A stretch of DNA of 40,138 nt from JAICTV01 sp035634055 (GCA_035634055.1 DASQDR010000014.1:1-40138); one strand, 5' to 3'. Counted from the stretch's first letter, positions 26,439-34,683 are shown. Numbers and translations are program-made. Notes: generated by a model from the letters alone, not told the origin.

Positions 26439-27932
26439 ATGCCCACGCGGTTGATCGAGTTGGTCGAGCACCTTCCTCAAGCCAGGATCGCCCTGATCGG
26501 CGACCTGATGCTCGACCGGTACATCTACGGCAACGCCGAGCGGCTCAGCAACGACGCGCCCGTCCCGGTGCTGCACTTCCAGCGGGAAGAGACGCGCTTA
26601 GGCGGGGCCGGGCGGGTGGCGGCGGACCTGGCGACGCTGGGGGCCAACGTCCACATGGTCTCCATCTGCGGCAGCGACCTCACCGGCAAGGAGATCTGCA
26701 AGCTGCTCGGCGACTACGGGGTCAACACCGACGGCGTCCTCTCCACCGGCGATCGCCCGGGCATCGCCAAGGTGCGCCTGGTCGGCCTGGCGCAGCACCG
26801 CCACCCGCAGCACCTGATCCGCCTCGACTACGAGGACCCCGCCCCGATCGACGGCGCGCTGGCGGAGAAGGTGCTGGCGGCGGTGGAGAAGGCGCTCGAC
26901 GGCGCGGCCGCCCTCTGCCTGGAGGATTACAACAAGGGGCTGCTCACGCCCGAGGTCTGCCGCCGCGCGATCGCGCTGGCGCGGCAGCGCGGCATCCCCG
27001 TGCTGGTCGACCCGTACGCGCTGTCGGACTATTCCAAGTACGCCGGCGCCACCGCCATCACCCCCAACCGCACCGAGGCCGCCAAGGCGACCCGCATGCC
27101 CTGCGACGACGAGGGTTGCTACAAGCCGCTGGCGGAGAAGCTGCTGGAGCAACTGGACCTCGAGGCGGTCGTGCTCACGCTGGACAAGGACGGCGCGTAC
27201 CTGGCCGCGCGCGACGGCACGCGGCGCTGGCTCAAGACGCGCGAGCGCAAGGTCTACGACGTCGCCGGCGCGGGCGACATGCTGCTGTCGATGCTGGCGA
27301 TGGCGCGCTGCGCCGGCGGCGACTGGGTGGAGTCGGTCGCGCTGGCGAACGTCGCCAGCGGGCTGGAGGTCGAGAAATACGGATCGGTCCCCATCACCCC
27401 GCCGGAGATCAAGCTCGAGCTGCTGACCGAGCAGCACGAGCACCTCGGCAAGCAGCGCACGCTCGAGCAACTGGTCCCGGAGCTGATGCGGCACCGCGCC
27501 AGCGGCAAGCGCATCGTCTTCACCAACGGCTGCTTCGACCTGATCCACCTCGGGCACGTGAAGTACTTCCAGTTCGCCCGCGCGCAGGGCGACCTGCTGG
27601 TCGTCGGCGTGAACACCGATTCGAGCATTCGCGGGCTCAAGGGCCCCAAGCGCCCGATCGTCGACGAGCATGATCGCATCGAGGTGCTGGAGGAGCTGGA
27701 GAGCATCGACTACCTCGTCCGCTTCGAGGACGAGACGCCGCTGCGGCTGATCGAGGCGAGCAAGCCGGACGTGCTGGTGAAGGGCGCCGATTACACGAAG
27801 GAACAGGTGGTCGGTTGGGACGTCGTCGAACGCGCCGGCGGGCGCGTCGCGCTGGCGCCGCTGATCAACGGGCGGAGCACGAGCGCGTTGATCCAGAAGA
27901 TCGTCGACGCCTATTCCGCCGCCCCGACCTGA
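26439..27932 (+). CDS. hldE: Bifunctional heptose-7-phosphate kinase / heptose-1-phosphate adenylyltransferase
   Basis: A 497-aa two-domain enzyme of ADP-L-glycero-D-manno-heptose synthesis, the precursor for inner-core lipopolysaccharide. Residues 1-~330 are a PfkB (ribokinase-like) kinase with the catalytic GAGD at 277-280 and ITPNRTEA at 207-214. Residues ~355-497 are a cytidylyltransferase-like domain with FTNGCFDLIHLGH (361-373; HxGH at 370-373) and DVLVKGADY. Length and domain order match HldE. The N-terminal GGA motif reads GGAGRVA where E. coli has GGAANVA. The gene is divergent from the coiled-coil gene and appears to stand alone; the phosphatase (gmhB) and isomerase (gmhA) are not in the window. 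The 276-base gap after it shows nothing recognisable. Confidence 0.92.
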   Translation: MPTRLIELVEHLPQARIALIGDLMLDRYIYGNAERLSNDAPVPVLHFQREETRLGGAGRVAADLATLGANVHMVSICGSDLTGKEICKLLGDYGVNTDGVLSTGDRPGIAKVRLVGLAQHRHPQHLIRLDYEDPAPIDGALAEKVLAAVEKALDGAAALCLEDYNKGLLTPEVCRRAIALARQRGIPVLVDPYALSDYSKYAGATAITPNRTEAAKATRMPCDDEGCYKPLAEKLLEQLDLEAVVLTLDKDGAYLAARDGTRRWLKTRERKVYDVAGAGDMLLSMLAMARCAGGDWVESVALANVASGLEVEKYGSVPITPPEIKLELLTEQHEHLGKQRTLEQLVPELMRHRASGKRIVFTNGCFDLIHLGHVKYFQFARAQGDLLVVGVNTDSSIRGLKGPKRPIVDEHDRIEVLEELESIDYLVRFEDETPLRLIEASKPDVLVKGADYTKEQVVGWDVVERAGGRVALAPLINGRSTSALIQKIVDAYSAAPT

Positions 27933-28208
27933 GCCGCCCGCCACGGTTGGTACCGTCGCCCGGAACCCCTGGCGCTGTCCGCGCTGCGCGCCCCGAACGG
28001 TGGCCTGAAACGCGCGTTGCGCGCCCCTCCCAGAGTCAAGTCCACGAGTTAAGTGTCGCGGTTCGCCCGGCGCGAACCGCGCCTGCGCGCCCGCGTCGCT
28101 CGCGACAAACTTCCGATCGATTTTGGGCGCTGCCGCCTCGTGACGGGCTCATTAGGATCGCCGGGGTTGACGGACGTTGAGTTTCACCTTTCGGAAAGGA
28201 GCACGCAC

Positions 28209-28523
28209 ATGTCTCGGATGGACGATCCCACGGCCCAAGGTGGCCAGGGCGGCGGCGGCGGCGGCGAGGGTCAGGGCAATCTGCGCGATTCGGCCCAGCA
28301 GGTCGGGCAGAACCTTCGCGACCTCAGCGGGCAGGTCCGCGAGACCGCCACGCAGCAGTACGACCAGCTCCGCCAGCAGGCCGGCGACTACTACGAGCAG
28401 GGCCGCCAGCGCGCGATGGAGATGGAGCAGAGCCTCGAGCAGTACGTGCAGGAAAAGCCGATGCAGTCGCTGCTGATGGCCGCCGGCATCGGCATGCTCC
28501 TGGGGATGATCTGGAAGCGCTAA
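28209..28523 (+). CDS. DUF883/YqjD-like membrane-anchored protein
   Basis: A 104-aa protein: Gly/Gln-rich start, a long amphipathic helix (NLRDSAQQVGQNLRDLSGQV, continuing to EMEQSLEQYV), then PMQSLLMAAGIGMLLGMIWKR, a C-terminal membrane anchor ending in basic residues. This is the ElaB/YqjD layout; E. coli YqjD is an inner-membrane protein reported to bind ribosomes in stationary phase. A strong AAGGAG precedes the ATG at 28209. It is the first gene of a three-gene set with the DUF1469-like gene at 28725. Confidence 0.75.
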   Translation: MSRMDDPTAQGGQGGGGGGEGQGNLRDSAQQVGQNLRDLSGQVRETATQQYDQLRQQAGDYYEQGRQRAMEMEQSLEQYVQEKPMQSLLMAAGIGMLLGMIWKR

Positions 28524-28724
28524 GGGTTTTACCGCCCCCCGGAGCGCGGCAAACGCGAAACGAGGTCGGCGAGCGATTGACGATCGTTGGGTCGTGCCGC
28601 TGATGAACGGTGTTCGGCGCGCGGGTTTTCCCAGGCGCGCACCCGCGTTCGTCAGGAAGGCGGCGATCGGTCGATCGTCAATCCGCTCCCCGGCCGAGAC
28701 CAGCGGGACCCGAACAGGCTCACT

Positions 28725-29261
28725 ATGAACTCCCCCGCACAAGATCCCACCGCCCCCGGCGTCAACCCCTCCGCCAGCGCCGGCGGCACCGGGTACGGCG
28801 GCCGGCTCGGCGCCGACGCCGTCACCGACGACCAGGCGCCGGGACAGGCGTTCAAGTCGGTCTCCAACCGGCTCTCGGAACTCTCGGAGTACATCAGCTA
28901 CTTCATCTCGGCCAAGACCGACGGCATCAAGCTGACGCTGCGCAACGTGGCGATCTTCGCCGCGCTCGGACTCGTCGGGCTGATCGCCGGCGGGGCCATG
29001 GTCGTGACCGCCGTCGTCATGGTCTGCGTCGGCATCGCCACCGGGCTGGGGCGGCTGTTCAACTACCACTACTGGGCCGGCAGCCTGCTGACCGGGCTGC
29101 TCCTGCTCGGGCTGGTCGCCGGCGGGATCTACTTCGGCCTGAAGACCATCGGCAAGAGCTCGCGCACAGCAACGGTGAAGAAGTATGCCGCACGACAACA
29201 ACAGCAACGCGCCAAGTACGGGCAGGACGTCCGACAGCGCGCCAGCGACCCCGCTGAGTGA
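28725..29261 (+). CDS. YqjE/phage-holin-3_6-like membrane protein (DUF1469-like)
   Basis: A 178-aa protein. After a ~40-residue Pro/Ser-rich start, an amphipathic helix (QAFKSVSNRLSELSEYISYF) leads to two membrane helices (about 75-100 and 112-134). The C-terminus is basic and Gln-rich. The helix-loop-two-membrane-helix layout matches YqjE-type proteins that follow YqjD in E. coli. Start ATG 28725 rather than the upstream frame (from 28587), which is Arg-rich. Its end overlaps the next gene by 77 bases, in a different frame. Confidence 0.7.
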   Translation: MNSPAQDPTAPGVNPSASAGGTGYGGRLGADAVTDDQAPGQAFKSVSNRLSELSEYISYFISAKTDGIKLTLRNVAIFAALGLVGLIAGGAMVVTAVVMVCVGIATGLGRLFNYHYWAGSLLTGLLLLGLVAGGIYFGLKTIGKSSRTATVKKYAARQQQQRAKYGQDVRQRASDPAE

Positions 29262-29757
29262 ATCGAAGTACCTCACGCAGCAGGCCGCGGACGCCAAGGC
29301 GGCCATCTCGCGCACGGTCGACGACCTCAAGCGCGACCTGGCGCAGTCGGTGGACCCCAAGGCGTGGATGAAGGTCCACCCCTGGGCGACAATCGGCGCG
29401 GCCGCCGTCGCCGGCTTCGTCGCCGCCGCCGTCGCCATCCCTTCCAAGGAACAACGAACGCTCAAGCGCCTGGCGGAGATCGAGAAGGCGCTGATGCCCA
29501 AGCACTACGACCCCATCGCCGCGGCCACGCCCAACGGAGACGGCGTCAAAAAGCCGACCGGCGGCAGCTCGTTCCTGACCGGCCTGGCGGCGCAGGTGCT
29601 GCACGCCGTGCAGCCGGTGCTGATGAGCGCGATTACCGCGGGCGTGACGGCAAAGACCGTACAGCCGGAAGAGCCCACCGGCGGCACCGACCCCGGCCAA
29701 GCCGCCGCGGGCGCGGGCGCGTCGCAACGCCCTGCCGGCGCCGATCCGGCGATCTAA
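29185..29757 (+). CDS. Membrane-anchored helical protein, third gene of the YqjD/E-like set
   Basis: A 190-aa protein. Residues ~28-60 are an amphipathic helix (YLTQQAADAKAAISRTVDDL, then KRDLAQ), followed by one membrane segment (HPWATIGAAAVAGFVAAAVA, about 64-84), a basic patch KEQRTLKRL, and a low-complexity Ala/Gly/Pro-rich tail. The helix plus anchor resembles DUF883/DUF3618-style proteins. The start overlaps the previous gene by 77 bases; no alternative in-frame start lies after that stop before the helix, so the overlap is probably real. Confidence 0.6.
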   Translation: MPHDNNSNAPSTGRTSDSAPATPLSESKYLTQQAADAKAAISRTVDDLKRDLAQSVDPKAWMKVHPWATIGAAAVAGFVAAAVAIPSKEQRTLKRLAEIEKALMPKHYDPIAAATPNGDGVKKPTGGSSFLTGLAAQVLHAVQPVLMSAITAGVTAKTVQPEEPTGGTDPGQAAAGAGASQRPAGADPAI

Positions 29758-29801
29758 CGACGCGACGCGACGGCTGGTCATGCCGCCGGGAGCGAAATCG
29801 A

Positions 29802-29883
29802 CCACGAACGGCACGAATGGCCACGAATGAGAAGAGCGACACGCGCGGTCCTTCCCATTCGCGTCCATTCGTGCCATTCGCGG
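29802..29883. repeat. Two-armed palindrome, CACGAATGG word (second copy)
   Basis: Left arm 29802-29829 and right arm 29856-29883 are complementary at about 24 of 28 positions, each made of three CACGAATGG-like units. It is the second copy of the word at 984-1147. The rest of 29758-30226 has no convincing gene: a 37-codon frame from 30019 is not supported, and no RNA gene was recognised. Confidence 0.75.
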
Positions 29884-30226
29884 CTCGCTGTTTTTCCGTT
29901 TCGCGCGGTTTGAGCGGAGGGTCGCAGGCAGTTCAGCCGGAGCCGCTGCGCGGGTTAAGCGTCACGAGTTACCGCAGTTGCCCGAGGCGGCGGCACTTGT
30001 CGCGGCAGGTTTTATATCGAATGCCCGTCGCGCGCCCGCCGGGCCCGGCAGGGTTTCGCCGGGTTCTCAGGTTTTGGGATATCGGTCTGTCGCGGCGAAA
30101 TTTTTCCGTTGGTCGCTTGTATTTGCCGGGGTAATTTGATCCTACCGAGTCGCGGCCCGCGCGTGAGACGTAGCCCGCCCGCCTGACACGGTTGTTGTTC
30201 CTCCCGACCCGAAGGCGAGCGTTGTC

Positions 30227-30439
30227 ATGGCCCCGGTGGTTGCTCAGTTCGCACGGCTGGTCGTTTTCTCCGCCCTGGTCCTGGCGCCGTTCGCGCCCGT
30301 CGCCCAGCCGACCGCCGCCGCCCCGTCCACCGGCGAGACGCCGACCTGCGGCATCAAGCCCGAGGTCCGCCTCCGCAAGCTCCACCTCGTCCGCCCGGAC
30401 CTGATCCCCTACCCGATCGCGTACGAGGTCTGCTGCTGA
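30227..30439 (+). CDS. Tiny exported protein with C-terminal Cys-Cys
   Basis: A 70-aa protein. A hydrophobic N-terminus (LVVFSALVLAPFAPVAQ, ~10-27) with small residues around VAQPTAAAPS looks like a signal peptide. The mature part, after TCGIKPEVRLRKLHL, ends VRPDLIPYPIAYEVCC. It contains three cysteines, two as the last residues. No family recognised. It is followed by a strong terminator, has no ORF-sized neighbours on its side, and has the mark of a deliberately short gene rather than a broken one. Confidence 0.55.
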   Translation: MAPVVAQFARLVVFSALVLAPFAPVAQPTAAAPSTGETPTCGIKPEVRLRKLHLVRPDLIPYPIAYEVCC

Positions 30440-30481
30440 GCGAGCTAGCGGGCGACCGAGGCACATTAGCGCCGAAAAAAC

Positions 30482-30513
30482 AGCAGCCCGCGGACGAGCG
30501 TCCGCGGGCTGCT
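30482..30513. terminator. Bidirectional terminator
   Basis: A perfect 14-bp stem AGCAGCCCGCGGAC / GTCCGCGGGCTGCT with a GAGC loop. On the minus strand it is followed, after one base, by six T (plus-strand A 30475-30480), a classical intrinsic terminator for sodA; on the plus strand it ends the 30227 gene with a weaker TTCGTTT tail. Confidence 0.85.
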
Positions 30514-30585
30514 TCGTTTCCAGACGGTATTACCCGTGCCGGTGCATGGCCGGGCAACCACGGTCACGGTGATGGCCGGGGGGCG

Positions 30586-31203
30586 CTACCGCGCGCGGCT
30601 GAAGCGGTCGTCGGCAACCTTCCAGTTGATGACGTTCCAGATCGCCGCGAGGTAATCCGGACGGCGGTTCTGGTACTTGAGGTAGTAGGCGTGCTCCCAC
30701 ACGTCGATGCCGATGATCGGGAACGCACCCTCCATCAGCGGCGAGTCCTGGTTGGCGGTCGAGGTGACCTCGAGCTTGTCGCCGCGCTTGATGAGCCATG
30801 CCCAGCCGGAGCCGAAGCGGGTCTTGCCGGCGGTCTCCATCTTCTCCTTGAGCTGCGCGAAGCCGCCGAGGTCGCGGGTGATCGCCTCCGCCAGCTTCCC
30901 CGCCGGCTCGTTGCCGCTCTTGCCGGCGGGGTTGAGGATCTCCCAGAACAGCGCGTGGTTGTGCGCCCCGCCGCCGTTGTTGCGCACGGCCGGCTTGATC
31001 TCGTCCTTCACCATCGCCAGGTTGTTGGCCAGCACCTCGTGCAGCGGCTTGCCGTCGAGTTCCGGCTGCTTCTTGACCGCGTCGTTGTAGTTGTTGACGT
31101 ACGTGGCGTAGTGCTTGCCGTGGTGGATCTCCATCGTCTGCTTGTCGATGTGCGGCTCGAGCGCGCCCGAGTCGAACCCGAGCGGCTTCAGTTCCAGTGG
31201 CAT
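30586..31203 (-). CDS. sodA: Superoxide dismutase, manganese type
   Basis: A 205-aa Mn/Fe-family superoxide dismutase converting superoxide to oxygen and peroxide. Metal ligands, by alignment with E. coli MnSOD: H27 (MEIHHGKHY), H83 (HNHALFW), D167 and H171 (GIDVWEHAYYLKYQNRRPDY). STANQDSP (~148-155) with Q152 and the GGG before H83 favour manganese over iron. Cytosolic, no signal peptide. ATG at 31203 follows AAGGAG; upstream in-frame ATG at 31242 is not needed. Stress-response neighbours (DedA, Rrf2, DsbD, YqjD-like) fit a redox/stress neighbourhood but the gene has its own terminator. Confidence 0.94.
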   Translation of the reverse strand: MPLELKPLGFDSGALEPHIDKQTMEIHHGKHYATYVNNYNDAVKKQPELDGKPLHEVLANNLAMVKDEIKPAVRNNGGGAHNHALFWEILNPAGKSGNEPAGKLAEAITRDLGGFAQLKEKMETAGKTRFGSGWAWLIKRGDKLEVTSTANQDSPLMEGAFPIIGIDVWEHAYYLKYQNRRPDYLAAIWNVINWKVADDRFSRAR

Positions 31204-31244
31204 GATTTGCTCCTTCCGAGAGTTGAGGTTGGTTGACGGCAAAG

Positions 31245-31271
31245 GTTATGCAGCCCGCGCAGACGCGTCAA
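31245..31271 (-). promoter_or_regulatory. Candidate sodA promoter
   Basis: On the minus strand TTGACG (31266-31271) lies 15 bases before CATAAC (31245-31250), followed by a 41-base leader with the AAGGAG. The 15-base spacing is short, so this is tentative. Confidence 0.3.
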
Positions 31272-31315
31272 CGAATCGGAGGGAAAGCGTTCAACGTCCA
31301 TCGCAGGCGACCGCG

Positions 31316-32125
31316 TCACCGCTGTTCCGCGCTGCCGCCGGTGGGCGCGGGCGCCTCTTCCCGCTCCGTCGTCGGCGTCTTGCCCACGACCTTTTCCGCG
31401 GCTTGGACGATCGTCTGGGCAACCTTCTTTTCCGCCTGGGCCACCTTCGCCACGACCTTTTCCTCGACCGCTTCGATCTTGTGCGCGTTTCGCCGGCGCC
31501 ACAGGATGAAGGAGACGAACCCGATGACGGCGGCGATGGCGGCGGCGAGGAAGAACCACTTGAACTCGTGGATCTTCTTCTGCGCCGCCGGGTCGTTCAG
31601 CTTCGCGCCGATCCACCATCCCAGCAGCATGAACAGCCCGCCGCTGATGATCGCCGCCAGCCCGTCGGCCAGCAGGAACTTCCAAAAGCTGAACTTGATC
31701 GTCCCGGCGCAGATCACCATCGCGCCGCGAATGCCGGCGAACAGCCGCCCGACGGCGACCACGCCGATCCCGTAGCGCTCGAACATCCCCTGCACGCGCT
31801 CGATGCGCTCGCGGGTGACGTGCTTGCCGATGACCGGCACGCGCGTGATCTCCATGCCGTAGCGCCGGCCCATAAAGTAGAGGACGCAGTCGCCGCCGAT
31901 GATGCCGAGCCAGGCGGCCGTGCCGGTGATGATCCAGCTTCGCGCATCGGTGCAGAGGAACGCGCCGCCGATGATCAGCGGGATGTCCTCCGGAAGCGGC
32001 AGCCCGAGCCCGCAGGCGAACAGCAGCAGGAACGTCACGGCCACGCCGCCGTAGAACCCGCGCGTGGTCACCCACTGCTGCACGGTGGTGAAGGTGAAAG
32101 CCAGGGCCAGGACGAGGGCCAACAT
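31316..32125 (-). CDS. DedA family membrane protein
   Basis: A 269-aa integral membrane protein with the VTT/SNARE-associated (DedA) domain, a family implicated in lipid-linked carrier flipping and membrane homeostasis. Key stretches: GLPLPEDIPLIIGGAF (~40-55) with the family's acidic/Pro residues, and GRLFAGIRGAMVICAG (~130-145) with the paired arginines. A C-terminal extension (EEKVVAKVAQAEKKVAQTIV, then further) is a long basic/acidic coiled coil not found in typical DedA proteins. ATG at 32125 is chosen because CTGACA, 17 bases and TACCCT precede it; the frame can extend to 32194. Confidence 0.8.
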   Translation of the reverse strand: MLALVLALAFTFTTVQQWVTTRGFYGGVAVTFLLLFACGLGLPLPEDIPLIIGGAFLCTDARSWIITGTAAWLGIIGGDCVLYFMGRRYGMEITRVPVIGKHVTRERIERVQGMFERYGIGVVAVGRLFAGIRGAMVICAGTIKFSFWKFLLADGLAAIISGGLFMLLGWWIGAKLNDPAAQKKIHEFKWFFLAAAIAAVIGFVSFILWRRRNAHKIEAVEEKVVAKVAQAEKKVAQTIVQAAEKVVGKTPTTEREEAPAPTGGSAEQR

Positions 32126-32135
32126 GGGGAGGCAA

Positions 32136-32164
32136 AGGGTACTGCGGATCGAGGCGGATGTCAG
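32136..32164 (-). promoter_or_regulatory. Promoter of the DedA gene, leaderless type
   Basis: CTGACA (32159-32164, minus strand), 17 bases, then TACCCT (32136-32141), 10 bases before the ATG at 32125. It is one of the better two-box matches in the window. Confidence 0.5.
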
Positions 32165-32236
32165 CCCGCCGGGGCCGCGCCATCTCTGCGCCATCCGGCC
32201 GTCGCGCGCGGGCGACCACGGTGCGATCGCGCGGCC

Positions 32237-32674
32237 TCAGATGTAATACATCGACTGCTGCAACGAGCCGGTCCGGCCGATCTGCTCCAGCAGTTGTTCC
32301 AGGGTCATCTGGTCGAGCACCTCGTCGGTCGCCTCGGTAAGGCGCTCGTTGATCAGGCGGATGGCGACCTCGCCCGGCGACAGGTCAGCGGTTCGCAGCG
32401 GCTCCTTCACGGTCAGGCGGCCCTCCAGCCGACGGATGAGATCGCCGACGCGGATTTCCCGCGCCGCGCGCGACAGCCGGTATCCGCCGCCGCTGCCCAC
32501 CTTGCTCTCCAAAAAATCGCCCCGGCGGAGCGCGAGCAGGATCGACTCGAGAAACTTGTTGGGCAGCCCTTCCTGCTGGGCCAGGTCCTTGGACTGCACG
32601 TAAGCGCGAGGATCCTGCCGGGCGAGTTGCACCACCGCCCGCAGGCCGTACTCCGTGCGTTTCGAGAGTCTCAC
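32237..32674 (-). CDS. Rrf2 family transcriptional regulator, cysteine-free
   Basis: A 145-aa winged-helix regulator. RLSKRTEYGLRAVVQLA at the N-terminus, SKDLAQQEGLPNKFLESILL (recognition helix) and GSGGGYRLSR (wing) are standard Rrf2 motifs. Members such as IscR and NsrR sense iron-sulfur clusters through conserved cysteines after ~90; this protein has no cysteine at all, so it must sense something else or work by protein contact. GTG start. It faces dsbD across 92 bases that contain a palindrome, so autoregulation or control of dsbD is plausible. Confidence 0.85.
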   Translation of the reverse strand: MRLSKRTEYGLRAVVQLARQDPRAYVQSKDLAQQEGLPNKFLESILLALRRGDFLESKVGSGGGYRLSRAAREIRVGDLIRRLEGRLTVKEPLRTADLSPGEVAIRLINERLTEATDEVLDQMTLEQLLEQIGRTGSLQQSMYYI

Positions 32675-32692
32675 GCTGTTGAACCCCGCAGA

Positions 32693-32706
32693 ATTCCTAT
32701 CGGAAT
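32693..32706. promoter_or_regulatory. Candidate operator, ATTCC-N4-GGAAT
   Basis: A pseudo-palindrome ATTCCTATCGGAAT between the divergent Rrf2 and dsbD genes, 18 bases ahead of the Rrf2 start. Position fits autoregulation; binding is unproven. Confidence 0.4.
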
Positions 32707-32754
32707 GGTACGGGTCGGGTTCGGCCGCTGCAACAAACCCACCGCTGCGATGCT

Positions 32755-32760
32755 TATAGT
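32755..32760 (+). promoter_or_regulatory. -10 box of dsbD, leaderless type
   Basis: TATAGT ends 6 bases before the ATG at 32767. No convincing -35 and no Shine-Dalgarno. Confidence 0.45.
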
Positions 32761-32766
32761 TGCAAC

Positions 32767-34683
32767 ATGCTTTCTTCCGTCCGCTTGGCGCTCCCCGCCC
32801 TGCTCGCGCTGCTGAGCTTCTGCTGTGCGCTGCCCGCGCAGGCCGCTCGGCCGACGACCGTTCCAGTCGCGGTCAGTGTCGAACCCAAGGCCGTTGCGCC
32901 CGGCGCGGAGGCGATCATTCAGGTAACGGTTGAGGTGCCGCCCGGCTTGCACGCGCAGTCGAGCACGCCGAGCAGCACGGACTACATTGCCTTCAAGGTA
33001 ACGCTCGACGCCAATCCGGCGATCGAGGCGCGCGAGCCGCAGTATCCGAAGGGCGAGGACCACACCTACCCGCAGCTCGGCAAGCTGAACGTCTACACCG
33101 GCCGGATCGTCACGAAAATTCCGATCCGCGTGAGGGCGGACGCGCCGGCGGGACCGCTGGCGATCGGCGGGCGGGTGCAGATCCAGATGTGTGATGACCG
33201 GGTGTGCTACCCGCCGCAGCGGCCGAAGTTTTCGGTCGAGCTGGCCGTGGCGGGATCGAGCGCCGGGACCGGCGGCGGCTCCGCTAACACAAATTCGTCA
33301 GCGGCCGCGCCCACGAACGCGACGGCGACCGCAGCTGCGGTTCCGCCGCCCGCAGATATCGCGCCCGCGACGGCGCCCGCGACGCCGGCTGAGATCACTC
33401 CGCCGTTGACGAACCGGCCGGGGAGCGGCGGCGGCGGCGCGGCTTCGTCGCGTTGGAGCACCTCGACCGCCTTCGGCGCCGCCCTGCTTGCCGGGCTGCT
33501 GTTCAACGTGATGCCCTGCGTGCTGCCGGTCCTCCCGTTGAAGGCGGCCGCCTTCCACCGCGCCGCCGAGCACCACCGCAGCCGCTCGCTGCTGCTCGGC
33601 GGCGCGTTCAGCCTCGGCATCATCAGCGTCTTCGCCGTGCTGGCGGTGCTGGTCCTGGTGATGCGCGTGATCTCGTGGGGCAGCCTGTTCTCCAACCCGA
33701 TCTTCGTCTGGGGGATCGTGATTCTGCTGCTGATCTGCGCGGCCGGGATGTTCGGGGCTTTCACCTTCCAGCTCCCCGTCGCGCTTTACAACGTCGACCC
33801 GCGGCAGGACACCGTCGGCGGCAACATTGTCTTCGGCGCGTTTACCGCCATCCTCGCCACCCCGTGCACCGCCCCGCTGCTGCCGCCGCTGCTGCTCTGG
33901 GCATCGTCTCGTCCGGCGTACGTCGGCGTGCCGGCGATGCTGTGCGTCGGCATCGGCATGGCGCTGCCCTACCTCGTCCTCAGCGCGACGCCCGAGCTGG
34001 CCAAGCGCTTCCCGCGCACGGGGCCGTGGTCGGAGCTGTTCAAGCAGATGATGGGTTTCATGCTGCTGGCGGCGGCCGCGTACTTCGGGGCGGGTCGGCT
34101 CATCCACGGCACCGGGTTCTGGTGGGTCGTCGTCGCCGTGATCGCGGTGGGCGCGCTCTACCTGATGGCGCGCACGGTGCAGCTCACGCCCAACGCGCGG
34201 CCGGTCGGGATCGCCGCGGCGCTGGCGGTGGCAATGGTCGGCGGCAGCGTCTGGTGGACGGCGCGCATCACCGGCCTGACCCAGCCCACCCTCGCCGGCG
34301 GCGCGGGCGAGGCGTGGCAGGCGTATAGCGACGATGCCTTCAACCAGCTTCGCGCCTCGGGCCGGCCGGTGCTGGTGAAGTTCACCGCGAACTGGTGCGC
34401 CACGTGCCAGGTGATCGAGGGGACGGTCTTCCGAGATCCGAAGATCTGGCAGGCGCTGAAGTCGCACGACGTGGCGGCCATCAAGGTCGACCTGACCGCG
34501 GAGGACGCGCCCGGCCAAGACCTGCTCCTAAAGCTCAACCCCGCCGGCGGCATCCCGCTCACCGCCATCTTCGTTCCCGGCCAAGGCGAGCCGATCGTGC
34601 TGGCGTCGGTTTACTCGAGCGAGGAACTGCTCAAGGCGCTGGACGGCATGACCGCCACGCCGGCGCAGACGGCCGCGCGGTAA
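32767..34683 (+). CDS. dsbD: Protein-disulfide reductase DsbD
   Basis: A 638-aa inner-membrane electron conduit that passes reducing equivalents from cytosolic thioredoxin to periplasmic thiols. All three cysteine pairs expected of DsbD are present: nDsbD C142/C147 (MCDDRVCYPP), membrane domain C251 (NVMPCVLPVLP) and C367 (ATPCTAPLLPP), and thioredoxin-like cDsbD C544/C547 (NWCATC). An N-terminal signal peptide (LALPALLALLSFCCALPAQA) and about eight membrane helices are visible. An Ala/Thr/Pro-rich linker (~160-225) separates nDsbD from the membrane part and is longer than usual. GCCGCGCGGTAAG is duplicated around the stop codon at 34683. The gene faces the Rrf2 regulator. Confidence 0.88.
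   Translation: MLSSVRLALPALLALLSFCCALPAQAARPTTVPVAVSVEPKAVAPGAEAIIQVTVEVPPGLHAQSSTPSSTDYIAFKVTLDANPAIEAREPQYPKGEDHTYPQLGKLNVYTGRIVTKIPIRVRADAPAGPLAIGGRVQIQMCDDRVCYPPQRPKFSVELAVAGSSAGTGGGSANTNSSAAAPTNATATAAAVPPPADIAPATAPATPAEITPPLTNRPGSGGGGAASSRWSTSTAFGAALLAGLLFNVMPCVLPVLPLKAAAFHRAAEHHRSRSLLLGGAFSLGIISVFAVLAVLVLVMRVISWGSLFSNPIFVWGIVILLLICAAGMFGAFTFQLPVALYNVDPRQDTVGGNIVFGAFTAILATPCTAPLLPPLLLWASSRPAYVGVPAMLCVGIGMALPYLVLSATPELAKRFPRTGPWSELFKQMMGFMLLAAAAYFGAGRLIHGTGFWWVVVAVIAVGALYLMARTVQLTPNARPVGIAAALAVAMVGGSVWWTARITGLTQPTLAGGAGEAWQAYSDDAFNQLRASGRPVLVKFTANWCATCQVIEGTVFRDPKIWQALKSHDVAAIKVDLTAEDAPGQDLLLKLNPAGGIPLTAIFVPGQGEPIVLASVYSSEELLKALDGMTATPAQTAAR

Noticed and set aside
30019..30132. 37-codon plus-strand frame after the third YqjD/E-like gene
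   Set aside because: No Shine-Dalgarno, -10 too close, Arg/Pro-rich with no recognisable features; insufficient support.
29758..30226. Riboswitch or small RNA in the 469-base gap
   Set aside because: Apart from the palindrome I see no known conserved riboswitch core; the GC-rich hairpins are not distinctive.
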